Of a DNA stretch of 64,000 bases, positions 54,596 through 62,454 are shown one piece after another (within the stretch, counting starts at the first letter, position 1; the number at the start of each line of letters is the position of its first letter). Origin of the DNA: Aquicoccus porphyridii. GTDB lineage: Bacteria > Pseudomonadota > Alphaproteobacteria > Rhodobacterales > Rhodobacteraceae. The stretch lies in contig NZ_VINQ01000010.1 of assembly GCF_008369105.1 (NCBI RefSeq), positions 1 to 64,000 on the forward strand, given 5' to 3'. The notes below the pieces were generated by a model. That model saw only the letters and a program-made list of their open reading frames with translations, searched no databases and was not told the origin of the DNA. The translations under genes were made by a program, and so were the position numbers.

Positions 54596-54643
54596 GGGGG
54601 GGGTGACTTGCGCGTGCTCCCCGGCTGACATCCGGCTGCCGGG
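54596..54643 (+). repeat. GC-rich intergenic repeat, copy C
   Basis: GGGGGGGTGACTTGCG, then CTCCCCGGCTG, three bases, and TCCGGCTGCCGGG, 24 bp behind the regA stop. It keeps the order and polarity of the copies at 9060 and 41044. Here the leading WTGCG start is TTG and the reading frame ends after six codons. Confidence 0.75.
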
Positions 54644-54689
54644 TGAAATGGGGTTTTCGGGCAGGGCCAGAGGTTAACCCGGCGCGCGG

Positions 54690-54784
54690 TGCAGGGGCAG
54701 GAACTCGTGCAGAGATGCCCCCGCCCGGAAACAGCGGCGAAGCCGCCCGGGCAGCACACGGCCGCCCCCCGGCCGGGTGCTTTT
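54690..54784 (+). ncRNA. candidate structured RNA or long 3' leader-end behind regA
   Basis: Three hairpins occur in a row: GGGGCA / TGCCCC (54694-54699 with 54716-54721), GGCG-GAAG-type stem around 54733-54746, and GCAC-A-CGGCCG (54754-54764) with CGGCCG-G-GTGC (54770-54780) followed by TTTT (54781-54784). The last is a good rho-independent terminator on the plus strand, 180 bp past regA. It may end the regA mRNA or belong to a separate small RNA. No promoter was found. The remaining gap to 54923 shows nothing. Confidence 0.4.
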
Positions 54785-54923
54785 GAGGGGATGCGCGCCG
54801 GTCTGGTCTGAGGATGGCGTCGCAAGATAAAGAGCCCCGCGCCGATGTTGTGAGCACCCGACCGCGGCCCTGTGCTGCCCTTTCGTCCGGCCCCGGGCGA
54901 ATCCGGTCTGCTGCGATCCGCCC

Positions 54924-55532
54924 CTAAACCTCGGCCAGAAGTGCTGCGTGCCGTGCGGTGAAATCCTCGCGCACCTCGCGGGGTGGGCGCAGGTGGATGT
55001 CGAGGCCGTGGGTCAGCTCGGGGCGTGGTTTGCCGAAAAACCTGTCGGCCTCTTTCACGGTGAAACCGGCGATCTGGGTGGCCTCCATCCAGGCGGAAAC
55101 CCGGTCGGCGGCCTTGATCTTTTTCTTGACCGTCGCGGGGACGATGGCGGGCAGGCCAAAGCGGATGTGGATCGCGGCGGCAAGCCGGTCATCGAGCGCG
55201 CCATAGCTCGGGCCGACGGCGGATTTGACCGGGGAAATCATGTCGCCGATCACGTATTCCGGCGCATCGTGCAACAGCGCGGCAAGGCGCCATTTGGGGG
55301 GCGATTTCGGCTCTAACCTTGCGAAAATCGTCTCGACCAGCAGCGAATGCTCGGCCACGGAATAGGGCCAGTCGCCCTTGGTCTGCCCGTTCCAGCGGGC
55401 GACGAAGGCAAGGCCGTGGGCGATGTCCTCGATCTCGATATCCATCGGTGTGGGATCGAGCAGGTCGAGCCGCCGACCGGACAACATGCGCTGCCATGCG
55501 CGGGGCGGTTTCGGATTGGGGCCGCGTGCCAT
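54924..55532 (-). CDS. HD-domain hydrolase
   Basis: 202 aa. The pattern SVAEHSLLVE (first His), AALLHDAPEYVIGD (HD) and DRVSAWMEATQIAGF (Asp) matches the YfbR-like and HD-family phosphohydrolases. The substrate is uncertain; 5'-nucleotidases of this group act on deoxynucleotides. It stands alone on the minus strand, well separated from regA. Confidence 0.88.
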   Translation of the reverse strand: MARGPNPKPPRAWQRMLSGRRLDLLDPTPMDIEIEDIAHGLAFVARWNGQTKGDWPYSVAEHSLLVETIFARLEPKSPPKWRLAALLHDAPEYVIGDMISPVKSAVGPSYGALDDRLAAAIHIRFGLPAIVPATVKKKIKAADRVSAWMEATQIAGFTVKEADRFFGKPRPELTHGLDIHLRPPREVREDFTARHAALLAEV

Positions 55533-55744
55533 TTTGCCTGTCTACTCCCACAAGGTGCGCCCCATTTCTGCCATATTTGGTGCGCAGGATGAACGCATTG
55601 GGATTACCTGCTGCCACGTCGCGCGACAAGACCGGGGAACCGGCGAGCGTGATCGCGTGATTGCCAAGACAGGACCGGCGCGCGGGACTTCTCTCTCTGA
55701 TCGCGCGTCTTGTTGGATCGAGGCGGTGGGAAAGGAGCAGACCC

Positions 55745-56080
55745 ATGCTTTTCAAACGGATTGTGGCCGCTGGTCTGGCGGTGGGCGCGGTGCTGACCGC
55801 GATCCCGGCGCAGGCGGGCGATTGTGCCGCGCGCGAACAGGTGGTGCAGCGGCTGGAGCGCGACTATGCCGAGCGGCTGACCGGTGGCGGGTTGAACGAT
55901 GCCGGGCTGGATGAGTCCGGGGCGGGCGACGCGGTGGTCGAGATCTGGGCCTCGCCCGAGACGGGCAGTTTTACCGTGATCCTGACCGGGGCCGACGGGA
56001 TAGCCTGTATCCTGGCGACGGGGACCAACTGGTTCGAGACGCGTGCGATGACGCCGGAACAGGCCGGGATCGAAAGCTGA
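55745..56080 (+). CDS. small secreted protein, paralog 1
   Basis: 111 aa from the ATG at 55745. A signal peptide (MLFKRIVAAGLAVGAVLTAIPAQAG) is followed by DCAAREQVVQRLERDY, then EIWASPETGSFTVILTG and GIACILATGTNW. The two Cys in the mature part could form a disulfide. The domain is a recurrent unnamed family in Rhodobacterales. No function is known. It is paired with a paralog 297 bp downstream. Confidence 0.85.
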   Translation: MLFKRIVAAGLAVGAVLTAIPAQAGDCAAREQVVQRLERDYAERLTGGGLNDAGLDESGAGDAVVEIWASPETGSFTVILTGADGIACILATGTNWFETRAMTPEQAGIES

Positions 56081-56377
56081 TCCAGCGGCCCGCGTACACG
56101 CGGCGCGCACAGGCTTGTGTAGCGCGTTTCTTTGAAGATGCGGGTCATAGACCCCATATTTGAGGGTGTATGGTGGCGAATTCGGATTCGCCCGATGCCG
56201 GTTGAGAGGGTGGCCCCTCCCGGCGGATATTTCACAGGAAAATCATCTGCCGGGCAGCGGTGATCTGCCCGGGCGGCTGTGCCGTTGCTGCGCGCGAAGT
56301 GGAGTCGATCCGCCGCGATACACATCCAAGTGTATGAAAACAGGCGCATATCGCGCCCCGCATCAAGGAGAAATACC
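56081..56377. other. gap between the two secreted paralogs
   Basis: 297 bp without a gene. A perfect hairpin GGCGAAT-TCGG-ATTCGCC lies at 56175-56192 and lacks a T-tract. AAGGAG lies shortly before the second paralog's start, so it has its own ribosome-binding site. No RNA gene is recognised. Confidence 0.4.
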
Positions 56378-56692
56378 ATGTTCAAACGACTGTTTTCCGC
56401 AGCGATCATCTTTGGCGCCGCCGCGCTTGCGCCGCCGTCGCCCGCGCTTGCACAGATCGCGGCCTGCCTGCCGCGCGACGTGCTGGTGACCCGGCTGGAA
56501 GAGCGCCACAAGGAACATCTTGCCGGTGGCGGTTTGCAAAGCCCGCAACGATTGATTGAAATCTGGGCCTCGGAGGAAACCGGGAGCTTCACGGTGTTCG
56601 TGACCCGCCCCAACGGGATCAGCTGTATCCTGGCCACGGGGCAACATTGGCGGGGGCCGGACCCGGCCAAGCCCGGCGGCGTGGGCGGGTAG
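56378..56692 (+). CDS. small secreted protein, paralog 2
   Basis: 104 aa from the ATG at 56378 with AAGGAG upstream. A signal peptide (MFKRLFSAAIIFGAAALA..ALAQ) is followed by AACLPRDVLVTRLEERH, GGGLQS, EIWASEETGSFTVFVTR and GISCILATGQHW. Blocks and spacing match paralog 1 (VVEIWAS.ETGSFTV and CILATG). It ends Pro/Gly-rich. The IS5 remnant begins 6 bp after its stop. Confidence 0.85.
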   Translation: MFKRLFSAAIIFGAAALAPPSPALAQIAACLPRDVLVTRLEERHKEHLAGGGLQSPQRLIEIWASEETGSFTVFVTRPNGISCILATGQHWRGPDPAKPGGVGG

Positions 56693-56697
56693 GTTTA

Positions 56698-57155
56698 GGT
56701 TCCAGAATCATTGATTTTCAAAGCCAGAACATGACGGTTGCGGCGAGAGCGGCGACGGAGAGAAAGACCTTCGGGCACCTGTCACAACGCGCCTCCAGCC
56801 TGTCAGGCGACCGAACATGATCTCGATCCTGTAGCGGCGCTTGTCGTATTTGACGGGCTTCCCCCTGGGCCTCCGGTCGGGGGTACATGGCTTGATCCCA
56901 TGGTTTTTGAGGACTTCGCGGAACCAGTCCGCGTCATAGCCGGGCCTGCCAGCAACCGGTCCGCCGATGGCAGGCCCATACTCCTCGGGTGCATCGCGCC
57001 AGCGCAAACCGTTGCGATTTATGAAGATTACTCCGCTCAAGACGCGCCATTTGCTTGTCGGTCAGCCAGAAAAGATTGCTTATCATGCCCCTGCGGTTCG
57101 GGCGCTTGAATCCCGCTGGCACCACCGCTTCAAACCGATTAATAGGTTCTGAACC
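56698..57155 (-). mobile_element. internally deleted IS5-family (IS427-type) remnant
   Basis: Imperfect inverted ends GGTTCCAGAATCA (56698-) and, from the right, GGTTCAGAACCTA (57155-) bound about 458 bp, well below a full element of about 800 bp. On the minus strand ISNLFWLTDKQMARLE (from about 57085) is the N-terminus, then in another frame SGVIFINRNGLRWRDAPEEYGP joins directly to GRPGYDADWFREVLKNHGI and KYDKRRYRIEIMFGRL, skipping the middle of the transposase. Thus it is frameshifted and internally deleted and cannot transpose by itself. Target duplication was not found. Confidence 0.85.
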
Positions 57156-57253
57156 CAAGCACTTGAACTAAAGGCGAGGTTGGGTGAATATAAGAAAAAT
57201 GGCATTCCAGACGGGCAATGTTGATCACATGGTTTCATACTTGAGGTGATTTT

Positions 57254-58309
57254 ATGAGCACACGCACCAAGAACCCTTCGAAAGAAGCGAAAAAGGAATC
57301 GCCAACGGTAGCTGATCCGGTGGCAACCGCAGAGGGACAGTTCACGCCCACTTCGATCAAAGGCCGCTCGCGGCCCAAAGCCAGCCAAGAAAAAGGCTGG
57401 AACAACATCCTCGTCCGGGCGAAGAAGCTGGTGAAGAACCGACCCGATGATCACCTCAGTTCACTGCTCGCCAATCTGCGCGAACTTCGGATCGACCGGC
57501 GTGAACCTAGCCGCTTTTACCAGACGCGTGACATCGCCCGCCCGATTGGTGAAAAGATCATGGAACGCGCGGGGCTTGAGCTGTCTGACAGCTTCTACAG
57601 CCCGCAGGTCGCAGCGAATCAATACACAGTAAATGCAGCGAGCCCGATTCGTTACTTGGGTGAATTGATCCGTCCCGACACCACTGCGATCATGGAACTT
57701 GGAAGTGGTTGGTCGCCGAATATTTTTCAGCTTTATCTGCTTCACGGTGCGACGCGGTCGCGTAAAAAGATCTACTATGGAGGGGAATACACACGTAGCG
57801 GCATGATCACCGCCAAGTACTTGGCCAATCGCGAACCCGCCATGAACTATCGGGCCTTCTATTTCGATTACCGAGATCCCAATGTGTCGTTCCTGTCCAA
57901 GCAGAAGGGGCACATCCTGCTGTTTACATCGCACTCGATCGAACAGGTCGATCAGATCAACCCCGCTCTCTTCGAGCAGCTGCGCCAGATCCCAAACCCT
58001 GTGACGGTCGTGCATTTTGAGCCGGTCGGTTGGCAACGCAACGAAGAGCTTCTTGCACGCCGTAATGCGAAGGATGACGCATTCTTTGAAGCTATCGGAA
58101 ATCGTGCTGTAGAAGGCGATCTGAACTCGGTCGATGAGAACGCGGCGTGGTGGTCGTGGCGACTTGAATACAACACCAATCTGATGCCGATCCTGTGGGA
58201 TCTTGAGAAGCGCAACGTCATCAAGATGGAGAGAACAGCTTTCAACTTCGCGGGAGCGGCCAATGTACTGAACCCCAGCACAATGCTGCATTATGAATTT
58301 GTACGCTGA
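57254..58309 (+). CDS. SAM-dependent methyltransferase-like protein of unknown role
   Basis: 351 aa from the ATG at 57254, with GAGGTGA upstream. After a basic, disordered N-terminus (1-60) there is a helical part and then a class-I-like core: IMELGSGWSPNIFQLYLLHG (motif I), YYGGEYTRSG, FDYRDPN and LLFTSHSIEQV. I do not recognise the family. GC content is lower than in the neighbours and an IS5 remnant precedes it, so recent acquisition is possible. Target unknown. Confidence 0.65.
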   Translation: MSTRTKNPSKEAKKESPTVADPVATAEGQFTPTSIKGRSRPKASQEKGWNNILVRAKKLVKNRPDDHLSSLLANLRELRIDRREPSRFYQTRDIARPIGEKIMERAGLELSDSFYSPQVAANQYTVNAASPIRYLGELIRPDTTAIMELGSGWSPNIFQLYLLHGATRSRKKIYYGGEYTRSGMITAKYLANREPAMNYRAFYFDYRDPNVSFLSKQKGHILLFTSHSIEQVDQINPALFEQLRQIPNPVTVVHFEPVGWQRNEELLARRNAKDDAFFEAIGNRAVEGDLNSVDENAAWWSWRLEYNTNLMPILWDLEKRNVIKMERTAFNFAGAANVLNPSTMLHYEFVR

Positions 58310-58463
58310 TAAGGGTTCCCCTAAATCCCGCACCAATCGTCGGCACTCGGCTTTGATGCCTCGCCGGCATGTTTCATGGTCATAGTACCATCGCAATGAT
58401 ACGAGCATGGCAGGCTTGGCGGGGTGAACCCGCATTGCCCCTGCGGGGGGTGAATGCTATCTG

Positions 58464-58488
58464 CCTTGCAAAACCTGTTGGCAAGGAG
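58464..58488 (+). promoter_or_regulatory. hairpin covering the ahcY ribosome-binding site
   Basis: CCTTGC (58464-58469) pairs with GCAAGG (58481-58486), and the AAGGAG Shine-Dalgarno (58483-58488) is partly inside the stem. Such a stem could restrict ahcY translation. It does not match the SAH riboswitch or the SAM/SAH riboswitch consensus I know, so no ligand is proposed. Confidence 0.35.
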
Positions 58489-58495
58489 CCCCCGG

Positions 58496-59890
58496 ATGAC
58501 AACCGACTATATTGTCAAGGATATTGACCTGGCCGAGTATGGCCGCAAGGAAATCGCGATTGCCGAGACCGAGATGCCGGGGCTGATGTCCCTGCGCGCG
58601 GAATATGGCGCGCAAAAGCCGCTCAAGGGTGCGCGGATCGCGGGCAGCCTGCACATGACGATCCAGACGGCGGTGTTGATCGAGACGCTGGTGGAGCTGG
58701 GTGCGGATGTGCGCTGGGCGTCGTGCAACATCTTTTCGACGCAGGACCACGCGGCGGCGGCGATTGCCGCGGGCGGCACGCCGGTTTTCGCGATCAAGGG
58801 CGAGACGCTGCCGGAATACTGGGATTATGCCGACCGGATCTTTCACTTCGAGGAGGGCGGCGCCAACATGATCCTCGATGACGGGGGCGATGCGACGCTT
58901 TACATCCTGATGGGTGCGCGGGTCGAGGAGGGCGAGGAAGATCTGATCGCCGTGCCGACATCCGAGGAGGAAGAGGCGCTGTTCGCGCAGATCCGCAAGC
59001 GCATGGCGGAAAGCCCGGGCTGGTTCATCAAGCAGCGTCACATGATCCAGGGCGTGACCGAGGAAACCACGACCGGGGTGCATCGTCTTTACCAGATGAT
59101 GGAAAAGGGGCATTTGCCGTTCCCGGCGATCAACGTGAATGACAGCGTCACCAAGTCGAAATTCGACAACAAGTATGGCTGCAAGGAGAGCCTTGTGGAC
59201 GGTATCCGGCGGGCCACCGACACCATGATGGCGGGCAAGGTGGCCGTGGTCTGCGGTTATGGCGACGTGGGCAAAGGCTCGGCCGCAAGCTTGCGCGGTG
59301 CCGGTGCGCGGGTGAAGGTGACCGAGGTCGATCCGATCTGCGCGCTTCAGGCGGCGATGGACGGGTTCGAGGTGGTGCGGCTCGAAGACGTGGTGTCGAG
59401 CGCCGACATCTTCATCACCACCACCGGCAACAAGGACGTGATCCGCATCGAGCATATGCGCGAGATGAAGGACATGGCGATCGTCGGCAATATCGGCCAT
59501 TTCGACAACGAGATCCAGGTTGCCGCTCTGAAGAACCACAAGTGGACCAACATCAAGGACCAGGTGGACATGATCGAGATGTCGGGCGGCAACCGGATCA
59601 TCCTGCTGTCCGAAGGGCGCCTGCTCAATCTCGGCAACGCGACCGGGCACCCGAGTTTCGTGATGTCGGCCAGCTTCACCAACCAGGTGCTGGCGCAGAT
59701 CGAACTGTTCACCCGGGGCGAGGCTTACGAGAACGAGGTCTATGTTCTGCCCAAGCACCTCGATGAAAAGGTCGCGCGGCTGCATCTCGACCGGATCGGC
59801 GTGAAGCTGTCGAACCTGAGCAAGGAACAGGCGGACTATATCGGGGTGAGCCCGGAAGGGCCGTTCAAGCCCGAACATTACCGGTATTGA
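58496..59890 (+). CDS. ahcY: S-adenosylhomocysteine hydrolase
   Basis: 464 aa from the ATG at 58496 with AAGGAG upstream. It splits SAH to homocysteine and adenosine, removing the inhibitor of methyltransferases. Landmarks are [36 protein letters not shown] with the catalytic Lys, and the NAD site [17 protein letters not shown], with a C-terminal FKPEHYRY that closes the NAD site of the neighbour subunit. A perfect terminator follows at 59916. Confidence 0.98.
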   Translation: MTTDYIVKDIDLAEYGRKEIAIAETEMPGLMSLRAEYGAQKPLKGARIAGSLHMTIQTAVLIETLVELGADVRWASCNIFSTQDHAAAAIAAGGTPVFAIKGETLPEYWDYADRIFHFEEGGANMILDDGGDATLYILMGARVEEGEEDLIAVPTSEEEEALFAQIRKRMAESPGWFIKQRHMIQGVTEETTTGVHRLYQMMEKGHLPFPAINVNDSVTKSKFDNKYGCKESLVDGIRRATDTMMAGKVAVVCGYGDVGKGSAASLRGAGARVKVTEVDPICALQAAMDGFEVVRLEDVVSSADIFITTTGNKDVIRIEHMREMKDMAIVGNIGHFDNEIQVAALKNHKWTNIKDQVDMIEMSGGNRIILLSEGRLLNLGNATGHPSFVMSASFTNQVLAQIELFTRGEAYENEVYVLPKHLDEKVARLHLDRIGVKLSNLSKEQADYIGVSPEGPFKPEHYRY

Positions 59891-59915
59891 ATCCCGCTTC
59901 AGGGACGATCACGAT

Positions 59916-59942
59916 AGGCCCCGGAATACCGGGGCCTTTTCA
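59916..59942 (+). terminator. ahcY rho-independent terminator
   Basis: AGGCCCCGG (59916-59924) pairs with CCGGGGCCT (59929-59937) around loop AATA, followed by TTTT. It lies 26 bp after the ahcY stop and 16 bp before the next gene, so that gene needs its own promoter or read-through. Confidence 0.93.
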
Positions 59943-59957
59943 TTTGGAGGATATGCG

Positions 59958-60923
59958 ATGCGGGTGATCATCTATGGCGTGGGTGCGGTTGGCGGGGCGG
60001 TGGCCGCCGCGCTGGTCGAGAACGGGCAGGAGGTGATCGGTATCGCCCGCGGGGCACAATTGGAGGCGATCCGCGCGCAAGGGCTGCGTGTGCGTTCGCC
60101 CGTGTTCGACCGGGCGGTGCGGTTCGAATGTGTCTCTGATCCCGCGGAAATCGACTTTCGCGCGGATGATGCGATCCTTCTTTGCATGAAGACGCAAGAC
60201 ACCGCCCCCGCACTTGAGGCGTTGCGCGAGGCGGGGGTGTGGAAGCAGCCGATCTTTTGCGTGCAGAACGGCGTGGCGAACGAGCGGATCGCGCTGCGCG
60301 TCTTTCCCAATGTGCATGGGATCACGGTGATGCTTCCCGCGGGGCTGTTGGCGCCGGGGGACGTGGCCGCGTGGTGCGAGCCGCAATTCGGCATGTTCGA
60401 TATCGGGCGCTATCCCGAGGGCAATGACGCGGATGACGCGCGGCTGGCGGCGGCGTTCGAGGGCAGCATGATCACGCCCTTTGTTCTCGACGACGTGATG
60501 AACAGCAAATATGGCAAGCTGTTGCTCAACCTTGGCAATATCACGCAGGCGGCGCTGGGCCGGGGCGCGGATACCGGCGAGATCGGTGCGGCGCTCAAGG
60601 ATGAGGCCAAGGCGGTCTATGCCGCGCACGGGATCGCGCCGGTCGACCTGAGCGAGAGCGACCCGCGGCGCAAGGAGTTGATGCGGTTCGGCACGATCGA
60701 GGGGATCGAGAATATCGGCGGTTCGACCGTGCAGAGCCTTGCCCGGGGCGCGGGGTCGGTCGAGACCGATTACCTCAACGGTGAAATCGCGCTTTTGGGG
60801 CGGATCGCGGGTGTTTCGACGCCGATGAATGACGCGATGACGCGGCTGGGCGCGGCTTTGGCGCGCAAGGGGGCGGCGCCCGGGTCGATGACGCTGGACG
60901 ATCTGCGCCGCTTTGTCGGCTGA
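59958..60923 (+). CDS. ketopantoate reductase family (PanE/ApbA-like) protein
   Basis: 321 aa. N-terminal MRVIIYGVGAVGGAVAAALVENG binds NADP. CMKTQDTAPALEAL, CVQNGVANE and the C-terminal SKYGKLLLNLGNITQAA block fit the ApbA fold. The family also includes other 2-hydroxyacid dehydrogenases, so pantothenate synthesis is possible but not proved. It follows the ahcY terminator closely. Confidence 0.88.
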   Translation: MRVIIYGVGAVGGAVAAALVENGQEVIGIARGAQLEAIRAQGLRVRSPVFDRAVRFECVSDPAEIDFRADDAILLCMKTQDTAPALEALREAGVWKQPIFCVQNGVANERIALRVFPNVHGITVMLPAGLLAPGDVAAWCEPQFGMFDIGRYPEGNDADDARLAAAFEGSMITPFVLDDVMNSKYGKLLLNLGNITQAALGRGADTGEIGAALKDEAKAVYAAHGIAPVDLSESDPRRKELMRFGTIEGIENIGGSTVQSLARGAGSVETDYLNGEIALLGRIAGVSTPMNDAMTRLGAALARKGAAPGSMTLDDLRRFVG

Positions 60924-61083
60924 GAATCCGAGGTGACGGCGTGCCCGCGACGCCTTTGCCGGCGGATTTCCCGGCATGGGGAATCCCCGGCAAGTTTTCC
61001 CTTTGAGCGCGCAGACTCACGCGCTAGTCTTTTCAACGGCGCCGACAGGAGCTTTTGTTAACTCAGACAGGTGGAGACTAGAG

Positions 61084-61425
61084 ATGGGTAAACGCGACGA
61101 GCTGATCGCAAGATATGCGGAAGATCTCAGGACCAAATGCGGCATGACGCCGGACATGGACCTTTTGACAAAGGTCACGATCGGATGTGGCCCGGCGATC
61201 TATAATGCCGATGCCTCGACCGTGGCGGCAACGCAGGAGAGCGAGCTTGAAACCGTCAAGGACAATTTCCTGATCAAGAAGCTGGGTCTGGCCGATGGGC
61301 CGCAACTGATGGACGCGATCAAATCGGCGCTGGACACCTATGGCCAGTCGGAGCGCAACAAGTATCGCGCCGTGGTCTATTACATGCTGGTCAAGCATTT
61401 CGGCAAGGAATCGGTTTACAACTGA
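61084..61425 (+). CDS. DUF2853 family protein
   Basis: 113 aa from the ATG at 61084. GKRDELIARYAEDLRTKCGMTPDMDLLTKVTIGCGPAIYN is the conserved start, with KDNFLIKKLGLADG in the middle and YYMLVKHFGKE at the end. The function is unknown. A terminator hairpin lies 16 bp past the stop. Confidence 0.93.
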   Translation: MGKRDELIARYAEDLRTKCGMTPDMDLLTKVTIGCGPAIYNADASTVAATQESELETVKDNFLIKKLGLADGPQLMDAIKSALDTYGQSERNKYRAVVYYMLVKHFGKESVYN

Positions 61426-61440
61426 GCCCCGGCCAAGGCC

Positions 61441-61475
61441 GAACGCCCGCGCCCCGGACGGGAGGCGGGCGTTTC
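61441..61475 (+). terminator. terminator behind DUF2853 gene
   Basis: AACGCCCGC (61442-61450) pairs with GCGGGCGTT (61465-61473), followed by TTC. The stem is strong and the T-tract is short. It sits 16 bp after the stop. Confidence 0.75.
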
Positions 61476-61725
61476 AGTGCGACGTCGCCGGGTTCGGAGG
61501 GTGTGCGGGCACGCCACGGGCAGTCCGCATTTGAACCAAATTCCGCGCATTTGGCGTTTGCCCGAGTCGGGCTGGCGCGCTAGTTTCAAACTTGCCCGTG
61601 TCAGGATGGCCGGACCCAGTTTCATAAGTCGCGTGTGGTGAGTAGGGAGCACGTGGGGAGACGGAGGGTTCTGGTCGTGCCGGGGCCCTCCGTTCATGTT
61701 CCGGGGCTGTGTTTCGAGGGTGGAC

Positions 61726-61758
61726 GCCTCCGGCGGGAGTATTTTGGGCAAGATGAAG
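61726..61758 (+). repeat. short dispersed intergenic repeat, copy 2
   Basis: GCCTCCGGCGGGAGTATTTT then GGGCAAGATGAAG, the same text and polarity as at 15770-15798 with minor differences. It lies 8 bp beyond the stop of the minus-strand EVE-domain gene. Abundant in Rhodobacteraceae; function unknown. Confidence 0.7.
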
Positions 61759-61765
61759 CCGGGTG

Positions 61766-62185
61766 TCAGTCCTCCATTCCGCCCAGCGCGCAGATGATGC
61801 GCCATTCCTCGGGGGTGACGGGTTGCACCGAGAGGCGGGAGTTTTTCACCAGCACCATGTCGGCAAGGCGGGGATCGGTCTTGATCTCGTCGAGCGTGAC
61901 GGGGCGGGGCAGCGGGGACAGCGCCTTGATGTCGACGCATTCCCAGCGCGGATCGTCGGTGGTGCTGTCCGGGTGGGCCTCGGCGATGATTTCGACAATG
62001 CCCATGACGCGTTTCTCGTTGACCGAGTGGTAGAAGAAACCGCGATCACCGGGCACCATCTCGCGCATGAAATTGCGGGCCTGGTAGTTGCGCACACCAT
62101 CCCATTCCTCGCCCTTGTCGCCGCGGGCGACCTGGTCATCCCAGCCCCAGGTGTTCGGTTCGGATTTGAAAAGCCAGTAACGCAT
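61766..62185 (-). CDS. EVE-domain protein
   Basis: 139 aa from the ATG at 62185. MRYWLFKSEPNTWGWDDQ is the classical start, then WDGVRNYQARNFMREM and FFYHSVNEKRVMGIVEI, the EVE (PUA-like) fold that binds modified bases. These proteins are seen near the translation and t6A genes and in some defence contexts; the role here is unknown. It starts inside the last codon of yciI. Confidence 0.93.
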   Translation of the reverse strand: MRYWLFKSEPNTWGWDDQVARGDKGEEWDGVRNYQARNFMREMVPGDRGFFYHSVNEKRVMGIVEIIAEAHPDSTTDDPRWECVDIKALSPLPRPVTLDEIKTDPRLADMVLVKNSRLSVQPVTPEEWRIICALGGMED

Positions 62186-62454
62186 CAGCCGATCACCTTC
62201 TTCCATTCGATCAGGTTGACGGACTCGAACAGCCCGGCCTTGGCATAGGGGTCGTTGTCGGCCCAGTCCTTGGCCTGTTCCATGGTCTCGACATCGAGGA
62301 TCACCAGCGAGCCGGCCATTTCGCCATCGACGATAAGCGGCCCGGCCTGGGCCACGAGGCCGGTTTCCTCGATATAATCGAGATGGGCGGCGCGGTTTTC
62401 GCGGCGCAGTTCGATCTTGCCGGGCATGTCCCGGGCGATGAGAGCGACGAGCAT
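62185..62454 (-). CDS. YciI family protein
   Basis: 89 aa. MLVALIARDMPGKIELRRENRAAHLDYIEE and GSLVILDVETMEQAKDWADNDPYAKAGLF are the YciI ferredoxin-like fold, with the conserved His (HLDYIE) and Asp (DNDPY). The function of YciI is not settled. It is coupled to gpsA on one side and to EVE on the other. Confidence 0.92.
   Translation of the reverse strand: MLVALIARDMPGKIELRRENRAAHLDYIEETGLVAQAGPLIVDGEMAGSLVILDVETMEQAKDWADNDPYAKAGLFESVNLIEWKKVIG

Larger units (their letters stand above)
61426..61765. other. gap with terminator and dispersed repeat, no gene
   Basis: 340 bp. It contains the DUF2853 terminator (61441-61475) and the repeat at 61726-61758. Between them the sequence includes AAATTCCGCGCATTTGGCG-type text and no ORF or RNA gene that I can support. 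Confidence 0.5.

Noticed and set aside
58310-58495. SAH or SAM/SAH riboswitch before ahcY
   Set aside because: The leader was compared by eye with both consensus structures and does not match; only a simple stem over the ribosome-binding site is supported.
58457-59878. 473-codon minus-strand open frame opposite ahcY
   Set aside because: Antisense shadow of a gene with full-length, well conserved family motifs.
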